Assembly (NCBI GenBank): GCA_039680605.1
Contig: JBDKTA010000050.1
Coordinates: 1 to 64,000 of the forward strand
Reading direction: 5' to 3'
Origin: Planctomycetaceae bacterium
GTDB lineage: Bacteria; Planctomycetota; Phycisphaerae; SM23-33
Length of the DNA stretch: 64,000 nucleotides
The position numbers were made by a program, and so were the translations under genes. Position 1 is the stretch's first letter; every line of letters starts with the position of its first letter. Shown piece after piece: positions 59,263 to 64,000 of this stretch. The notes below the pieces were generated by a model. It did no database searches. It worked only from the letters and a program-made list of their open reading frames with translations, and was not told the DNA's origin.

Positions 59263-59816
59263 GGACGCCGGCGCGACATCGCGGCCACGCGCTGCTGGGG
59301 ACGATGGCCTTTCTGGTCCTGGCGATGTTGCTGTGGATGGCGACTTTCTCGCAGACTTCCGGGCATTTGCGCACGGCGACGGTGTTCACGCTGCAGGACG
59401 ATTTGAATACCGGTCCGGCCCGCGTGACGGCCTGGGCTTTGACGCTGCTGGAGACCGGCACGCCCGGGGAAGATCCGTACTCCTGCATTGCCACCCAGGA
59501 CGACGAACGATACGTCATGACGTTCAAGGAAGTCGCCCCGGGCAAGTACTCCATCACCGTGCGACCGGCCACGGACATGGACACGTATCAACCTAAGGTC
59601 CCGATGACATTCGCCTCCAACCAGAACAACGGAAACGCCGACGAGCAAGACTCCGATAGCGGAGACAGCAACGGCAACAACGGCAACGGCAATGGCAACG
59701 GGAATGGCAATGGGAATGGCAACGGCAACAGCAGCGACACCAGCTCTTCCGACGACGCGGGCAATGGCAATGGCAACGGCAAGAGAACGGGCACTACCCG
59801 GGCGAAGAAGAAGTAG
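59259..59816 (+). CDS. PilX/GspK-like minor component with Asn-Gly repeat tail
   Basis: A 185-residue protein with an N-terminal hydrophobic helix (HALLGTMAFLVLAMLLWMA) lacking the Glu5 of normal pilins, as GspK and PilX often do. Residues about 125-180 are a low-complexity Asn/Gly run (GN repeats, encoded by GGCAAC-type 6-mers at 59670-59780) and a basic end (KRTGTTRAKKK). The hexamer run could vary in length by slippage. Confidence 0.7.
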   Translation: MRTPARHRGHALLGTMAFLVLAMLLWMATFSQTSGHLRTATVFTLQDDLNTGPARVTAWALTLLETGTPGEDPYSCIATQDDERYVMTFKEVAPGKYSITVRPATDMDTYQPKVPMTFASNQNNGNADEQDSDSGDSNGNNGNGNGNGNGNGNGNGNSSDTSSSDDAGNGNGNGKRTGTTRAKKK

Positions 59817-59852
59817 TGTACCGTCAATGTTGAGACTATGGGCAGCCGCTTT

Positions 59853-59906
59853 GGTGGCACAGCCTTTCCAGGCTGTGCCTGCACAGGCCAGAAAGCCTGT
59901 GCCACC
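59853..59906. repeat. GTGGCACAGCC inverted repeat
   Basis: GGTGGCACAGCCTTTCCAGG and a near-perfect reverse copy (GAAAGCCTGTGCCACC) close to each other, between the convergent pseudopilin and hydrolase genes. Same family as 29022 and 57417. It may end transcription of the pilus operon. Confidence 0.85.
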
Positions 59907-59954
59907 TGAACAAACAAGGTTGACAGTACAGTAGCAGAAACTTCTGCCGTCAGA

Positions 59955-61295
59955 TCAGCTTCTGAATCGGCCCGTCCACGCAAATGGGGCCAGTCCCGCC
60001 CGGACTGACTTGAACGTCTTACATACGACCGATGAGTGCTCGCCGGGGCGGGCGTAGACGGCGTCGCCGTGGGCGGCGCCGCTGACCTTCCAGAACATCG
60101 CCGGTCCGGCGGCCGAGTTGTAGAGCGCGCGGGCCTGGTGCAGCGGCACGGCGGCGTCCTGCTCGCTGTGGATCATCAGCAGGGCTCGCCCGCCGACGGC
60201 GGGCAGATCTGCGGCCGCCGATTCCGCCAGGAGATTGTCTCCGGCCTGGAGCGAGGCCATCGCCAGCGTGGCGTTGCAGACGTATTTGCGTGCGGGCGCG
60301 GGCAGCCAGGCGAGGATCGTATCCAATTCAGCCCGGGGGGAGGGGTAGAGGCTGTCGACGGCCAGGGCCTCGATGCGCGTGTCGGCCTTAGCCGCGGCCA
60401 GCACCGCCGCGGCGCCTTGCGAGATTCCCACCGCCAGCACGTGGGTGCTGTGTCTGGGGTGGGCCTGCTTGAGGTATCGCAGGCCCGCCAGCACGTCGCG
60501 CGACTCGACGACGCCGAACCCGCGGGTGTAGCCTTCGCTCTCGCCTTCGCCGCGCAGGTCCATCAGCAGGACGTTGAATCCCTGCTCGCCCAGCAGGCGG
60601 GCGTAGGGAATCAGTGTGGCCTTGCCCATGCCGCGCCCGGGCACGACGATGATCGCCGCGTTGCTTGCCGCGTCGTCGGCGGGCATGTACCATCCGCGCA
60701 CGATGACGCCGTCGTCGGTGTAAAAGGCCGCCTGCTCGAACTCGATCCCGCACAGGGCCTGCGGATCGGTCGAGTCGCCGAAGCGGATCCAATGCGTTGT
60801 CAGGGCTGCCGTGGCCAGCGGGGCGGCGACCAGCAGCACCACCGCCAGGCGCGCCGTCAGGACGCACGCGCGGCGCCATGGCGGGGCGGCCGCCGGATCG
60901 GTCACGCCCATCGCCCGCCGCATCAGCGCGCGGCAGGCGCGGTCGAGCGACCAGATGATGATGTGGATCGCGGCCACGAAATACGCCGCCGCCGCCAGGT
61001 CCTGCCAGCGGACCTTCGCCGAGGGCGTCACGTAGACGAATGCCGCCTGGTACGCCCCGATCAGCCCCATCAGCAGCACGACGTAGATCGCCAAGTAGAT
61101 CGCATGCCTGCGCGAGAGGCCCCGCACCGTCTGGCGGCGCAGCAATAAGGCGTGGGTCACGAAAACCGGAACCGCGGCCACATACGCCGCCTCAATGAGC
61201 GACCCGCACAGCAGCACGCTCAGCGCGTAGATCAAGCCCGAAGCGAAAACGAAAGCCCCCACGGGGGCAGAACGCGTATAGGTAGATAACCGCAC
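59955..61295 (-). CDS. Membrane-anchored alpha/beta hydrolase
   Basis: A 446-residue protein. Five or so membrane helices (residues 15-180) precede an alpha/beta hydrolase domain (about 200-445) with GWYMPADD, RGMGKATLIPYARLLGEQGF, MDLRGEGES, the nucleophile elbow VGISQGAAAV (Ser), an Asp in MIHSEQDAAVP and a His in SGAAHGDAV. An esterase or dipeptidyl-peptidase-like role is possible. The GTG start at 61295 is chosen for AAAGGAG 7 nt upstream. Confidence 0.78.
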   Translation of the reverse strand: MRLSTYTRSAPVGAFVFASGLIYALSVLLCGSLIEAAYVAAVPVFVTHALLLRRQTVRGLSRRHAIYLAIYVVLLMGLIGAYQAAFVYVTPSAKVRWQDLAAAAYFVAAIHIIIWSLDRACRALMRRAMGVTDPAAAPPWRRACVLTARLAVVLLVAAPLATAALTTHWIRFGDSTDPQALCGIEFEQAAFYTDDGVIVRGWYMPADDAASNAAIIVVPGRGMGKATLIPYARLLGEQGFNVLLMDLRGEGESEGYTRGFGVVESRDVLAGLRYLKQAHPRHSTHVLAVGISQGAAAVLAAAKADTRIEALAVDSLYPSPRAELDTILAWLPAPARKYVCNATLAMASLQAGDNLLAESAAADLPAVGGRALLMIHSEQDAAVPLHQARALYNSAAGPAMFWKVSGAAHGDAVYARPGEHSSVVCKTFKSVRAGLAPFAWTGRFRS

Positions 61296-61473
61296 CGGCG
61301 CTCCTTTGGCGTTATCCGACGTGGCCTCCCTGCCGCAGATGCATCTGCACGGCCGTCCCGACCGTGCCTGGCATGGCCGATGGCCATCCCACGCAATCAT
61401 CCTATCACGGATGGCGATATCTGCCTATGGGGTAAAATGGCGAAAGCTGCGGCAAAGAGTCTTCCCCCGACGA

Positions 61474-61557
61474 TGGGTGGCACGGCGACACGCGGAGCGG
61501 GTCGCCATGATGCTCGCGCCCACCCCCGCTGAACAACGCGTGTCGCCATGCCATCCG
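61474..61557. repeat. GTCGCCATG-family inverted repeats
   Basis: GGTGGCACGGCGACACGC, GCGGGTCGCCATGATG and AACGCGTGTCGCCATGCCATCC form overlapping inverted repeats upstream of the CYTH gene. Same family as 2302, 5496, 17153, 42424 and 50669. Confidence 0.75.
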
Positions 61558-61565
61558 CCTGCTGG

Positions 61566-61571
61566 TATAAT
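61566..61571 (+). promoter_or_regulatory. TATAAT -10 box of the CYTH gene
   Basis: A perfect TATAAT ends 6 nt before the ATG at 61578, separated only by CCCCCC. No Shine-Dalgarno sequence; a leaderless mRNA is expected. Confidence 0.5.
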
Positions 61572-61577
61572 CCCCCC

Positions 61578-62174
61578 ATGGCTCGCGAGATCGAACTCAA
61601 GTTCAAGGTCGCGTCATTCGATTCCGTGCGGGCGGCGCTGGATGCCGCCGGGGCGGCGCACCTGCAGACCGTCATCCAGACCGACCGCTACTACGACACC
61701 GCCGATCATTCCCTGCGCGGCGGCGATATCGGCTTGCGACTGCGTGTCATGCGGCACGTTGAAGGTCCCCAGGACGCCGACGAGCGGCCGCAACTGACCT
61801 ACAAAGGTCCCGCCGAGGATCACGTTCGCGCGAAGATCCGCCGCGAGTTGCAGACGTTCGTCGACGACGCGGCGGCCATCGAGGCGCTGCTGGCGGCGCT
61901 GGGGCTGATCGTGACGATGACCCTCCAGAAGCGCCGCAGCACGTGGCGGCTGGACGGGTGCCTGGTCGAGCTGGACTCGCTGCCGCTGCTGGGGGACTTT
62001 GTCGAGATCGAGGCCCCGGACGAGACTGCCCTCGAGACCGTCGAGCGAAAGCTCGCCCTGGCCGGACCGCCGATCCAGCGTCACTACATCGATCTGGCCG
62101 AGAGCGCCTGCCAGAAACTCAACATTGACTGCCGCACGATCACGTTCAAAGATTGCGACAAGTGCAGGGGGTAG
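61578..62174 (+). CDS. CYTH-domain protein (class IV adenylate cyclase-like)
   Basis: A 198-residue triphosphate tunnel enzyme. ExExK is at residues 4-8 (EIELK); other tunnel residues include RLRVMRH, LTYKGP, RRELQTFV and LDSLPLLGDFVEIEAPD. Such proteins act as adenylate cyclases, thiamine triphosphatases or tripolyphosphatases; which is unclear. The start at 61578 is preferred to 61548 because the family starts directly with this motif. The TAG stop is contributed by the heptamer repeat that follows. Confidence 0.85.
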   Translation: MAREIELKFKVASFDSVRAALDAAGAAHLQTVIQTDRYYDTADHSLRGGDIGLRLRVMRHVEGPQDADERPQLTYKGPAEDHVRAKIRRELQTFVDDAAAIEALLAALGLIVTMTLQKRRSTWRLDGCLVELDSLPLLGDFVEIEAPDETALETVERKLALAGPPIQRHYIDLAESACQKLNIDCRTITFKDCDKCRG

Positions 62175-62404
62175 GTCATAGGGGGTAGGTCGTAGGTCAT
62201 AGGTCATAGGGTGCCCGCTGCGCGGGCGGGAAGCTCGGCCCGGTGCCGTGGCGGGAGGGCTTCAGCCCGACAGCCACGACTCGCGCACCAGCGCTCAGGG
62301 ATCGTGGCTCTCCGGGCCTTCGGCCCTGCGCGCCACGGCACCCATCAATCCGCGGCTCATCCTGCCCCGAACCCTAAGACCTCCGACCTATGACCTACGC
62401 CCTG
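62171..62404. repeat. Inverted pair of GTAGGTC heptamer arrays
   Basis: Arm 62171-62212 has six heptamers (GTAGGTC/ATAGGTC). Arm 62371-62404 has the reverse type (GACCTAT, GACCTAC). The 158 bp between hold two GCCGTGGCG/CGCCACGGC-type inverted pairs and GGGCCTTCGGCCC. The first heptamer supplies the TAG stop codon of the CYTH gene. Confidence 0.8.
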
Positions 62405-62414
62405 AATTTCTCCC

Positions 62415-62442
62415 TTGCATCCCCCACCTGCTCTGGTATAAC
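62415..62442 (+). promoter_or_regulatory. Promoter of dnaN
   Basis: TTGCAT (62415-62420), 16-nt spacer, TATAAC (62437-62442). Gives a leader of about 50 nt before the ATG at 62498, with AAGGGAAGG as ribosome-binding site. Confidence 0.55.
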
Positions 62443-62497
62443 GGCACAAACAACTTATTGTTCCGAAGCCGGTAAGCACCACAAGGGAAGGTGTTCC

Positions 62498-63598
62498 ATG
62501 AAAGTAATTGCTCAGACCGCCGCACTGCAGGAAGCATTGGCATTGGCTGGAACCATCGTCTCGGCCCGAACTCCCAAGCCCGTTCTCCAGTGCGTAAAGC
62601 TGGTCGCATCAGAGGGAATGCTGACCATCCTGGCGACCGACCTCGAAGCCGCCCTGCGCTATCAGGTCTCGGCGGTCCAGATCGAGCAGGAAGGCGAGGC
62701 CCTCGTGCCCGCCGACCGACTGGCCGGCATCGTGCGAGAGTCGGCTGACGAAGAGAGCCTGACCATCGAGGCCGACGCCGATGCCTGCCACGTCACCGGC
62801 GCCGCGGCACACTTCAAGATCCTCGGTTACGATCCGGGCGAGTATCCCACCGTCGCCGAGTTTGCCGGCGACGCCGATTTCCAGGTTCCCGCCGCCACGC
62901 TGGCCAAGATGATCGGCAAGACCCTCTTTGCCACCGCCAAGGCCCACAGCCACTACGCCATCTCCGGCGTGCTCTGGGAAGCCGGAGCAAAGAAAATCCA
63001 GCTCGTGGCCACCGATGGTCACCGCCTGGCGCTGGCCAAGGGGGCCTTGGCCAAGACGGCCGCCCGCGACGTCTCGGCCATCGTCCCGGCCAAGCTGATG
63101 AACCTGATGCAGCGTGTGGCCGTCGGCGGTGAGGAGATGCTCGATGTCCGCATCGAAGAGAACCAGATCCTCCTGCGCACGGCGCGGGCGGTTCTGATCA
63201 GCTCGCTGGTTCAGGGCAACTTCCCCAAATACGGCGACGTGATTCCCAAGGACTTCACCCGCAAAGTCACCGTCAAGCGGGCCAATTTCGAGCACCGCAT
63301 CCGCCAGGCGGCGCTGCTGACCAACGAAGAGTCGCGCGGCGTGCGCCTGAAGTTCCAGGACAAGCAGGTCACCCTCTCCAGCCGCGCCCCCGAAGCCGGC
63401 GAAGCCCAGGTCAACTGCGAGATCACCCTCGAAGGCGAACCGATGGACATCGCCTTCAACCCCAGCTTCCTTATCGAAGCCATGCGAGTGGTCGAACTCG
63501 AAGACGTGACGCTGGAAATGATGGCCTCGAACAAACCCGCCGTCGTCAAAGCCGGCAACGACTTCCTCTACGTCATCATGCCGGTGGACTTGGGATAA
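62498..63598 (+). CDS. dnaN: DNA polymerase III beta subunit (sliding clamp)
   Basis: A 366-residue ring clamp that holds DNA polymerase III on DNA. Three clamp domains of about 120 residues are visible, with MKVIAQTAALQEALALAGTI at the start, SHYAISGVLWEAGAKKIQLV in domain 2 and the C-terminal VVKAGNDFLYVIMPVDL. Length is normal. Start set by GGGAAGG. dnaA, recF and gyrB are not adjacent, so this is not the classic origin cluster; no DnaA-box cluster was seen upstream. Confidence 0.95.
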   Translation: MKVIAQTAALQEALALAGTIVSARTPKPVLQCVKLVASEGMLTILATDLEAALRYQVSAVQIEQEGEALVPADRLAGIVRESADEESLTIEADADACHVTGAAAHFKILGYDPGEYPTVAEFAGDADFQVPAATLAKMIGKTLFATAKAHSHYAISGVLWEAGAKKIQLVATDGHRLALAKGALAKTAARDVSAIVPAKLMNLMQRVAVGGEEMLDVRIEENQILLRTARAVLISSLVQGNFPKYGDVIPKDFTRKVTVKRANFEHRIRQAALLTNEESRGVRLKFQDKQVTLSSRAPEAGEAQVNCEITLEGEPMDIAFNPSFLIEAMRVVELEDVTLEMMASNKPAVVKAGNDFLYVIMPVDLG

Positions 63599-63628
63599 CG
63601 GCCTTCGGAACCCTGCCGCTTCCGCCAG

Positions 63629-64000
63629 ATGGATAATATGACCTCGCGCCGGCGAATTGAAGCTGCGCTGCACCATCGCGCGCCGGACCGCACGCCAATG
63701 TTCGAGTACGTGCTCCTGCCGCCGCTGGCGGACCGCCTCCTGGGGCGCCCCTTGGCCACGCACAATTGGGCGCTCTGGAATTCGATCGTGCAGGACCGCG
63801 GTTGGCAGGCGGCGGTGCGGCAGTCGGCGGTGGACCAGCTCGAACTGGCCCTGCGGATGGGCCACGACATGATGTACGTGCTGCCCAACCCCGCGCCTCC
63901 GGCGCCGCCGGCAAAGCGCGAGCCCGCCCCTTCGGCGGCCTTGCGCGACAGCGACGACCCGATCGAGCGCCTCGCCATGCGCAACGATCGCGCCGCCGCG
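63629..64000 (+). CDS. Uroporphyrinogen-decarboxylase-family protein, N-terminal part
   Basis: An open frame of 124 codons runs off the window end. MTSRRRIEAALHHRAPDRTP resembles the start of URO-D-like methyltransferases (MtaA/CmuA type) common in planctomycetes, rather than HemE itself. ELALRMGHDMMYVLPN fits the following helix and strand. The start may be 63629 or the in-frame ATG at 63638. The Pro/Ala-rich stretch near residue 95 is unusual. Its function cannot be settled without the C-terminus. Confidence 0.6.
   Translation, partial: MDNMTSRRRIEAALHHRAPDRTPMFEYVLLPPLADRLLGRPLATHNWALWNSIVQDRGWQAAVRQSAVDQLELALRMGHDMMYVLPNPAPPAPPAKREPAPSAALRDSDDPIERLAMRNDRAAA

Noticed and set aside
62300-62500. 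Chromosome origin next to dnaN
   Set aside because: No DnaA-box cluster and no dnaA, recF or gyrB; the gap is a heptamer/hairpin element and a normal promoter.

Overview
The window looks like chromosomal DNA of a GC-rich Planctomycetota bacterium, most likely class Phycisphaerae. This is inferred from the protein families present: a PEP-CTERM protein, H-X9-DG type pseudopilins, a beta-helix protein with a PDZ domain, GH116, TPR/SGNH membrane proteins and a very large load of palindromic intergenic repeats. No database was searched. No rRNA, tRNA, CRISPR array, prophage or intact transposase gene was seen.

Layout. 0.3-5.4 kb: FGGY sugar kinase, a small alpha-beta-barrel protein, ftsK and dut. 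5.6-14 kb: two secreted beta-helix proteins around a helix-turn-helix gene with a promoter/terminator leader, a small membrane protein and a GH116 glycosidase; this is a polysaccharide-use region. 14-21 kb: lipoprotein, nitrilase-family hydrolase, two STAS proteins, an SxtJ-like protein with a carbamoyltransferase, a nucleotidyltransferase pair, and a diguanylate cyclase with a ferritin-like sensor. 21-30.5 kb: DUF11 lipoprotein, then histidine kinase, response regulator, two TrkA proteins and TrkH in one operon, then ackA and a LysM protein. 30.5-42.4 kb: two coupled TPR membrane proteins, a PEP-CTERM protein, a FlgI-like lipoprotein, smc and a membrane protein. 42.4-47 kb: repeat-rich, decayed region with a transposase remnant, ankyrin lipoprotein, a broken lipoprotein gene, a flavodiiron-type MBL protein and a small lipoprotein. 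47-59.8 kb: a type II secretion/type IV pilus-like locus with an H-X9-DG pseudopilin, four near-identical pilins, a PilM-PilN fusion, PilO- and PilP-like proteins, the assembly ATPase, the inner-membrane platform, a PilZ protein, a PilZ-pseudopilin fusion and three minor pseudopilins. 59.9-64 kb: membrane alpha/beta hydrolase, CYTH protein, dnaN and the start of a uroporphyrinogen-decarboxylase-family gene.

The most unusual gene is the PilZ-pseudopilin fusion (57564-58331). A c-di-GMP-type PilZ domain with both ligand motifs sits in front of a normal prepilin cleavage site, so the PilZ domain would be the prepilin leader. It lies next to a second PilZ gene in an otherwise normal pseudopilus operon, and a diguanylate cyclase with an intact active site and I-site lies elsewhere in the window. 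Other notable signals are a 158-bp nested palindrome, heptamer repeats in inverted pairs that supply the stop codons of the genes they abut, several TATAAT boxes placed so that mRNAs should be leaderless, and a 12-nt anti-Shine-Dalgarno hairpin ahead of a pseudopilin gene.
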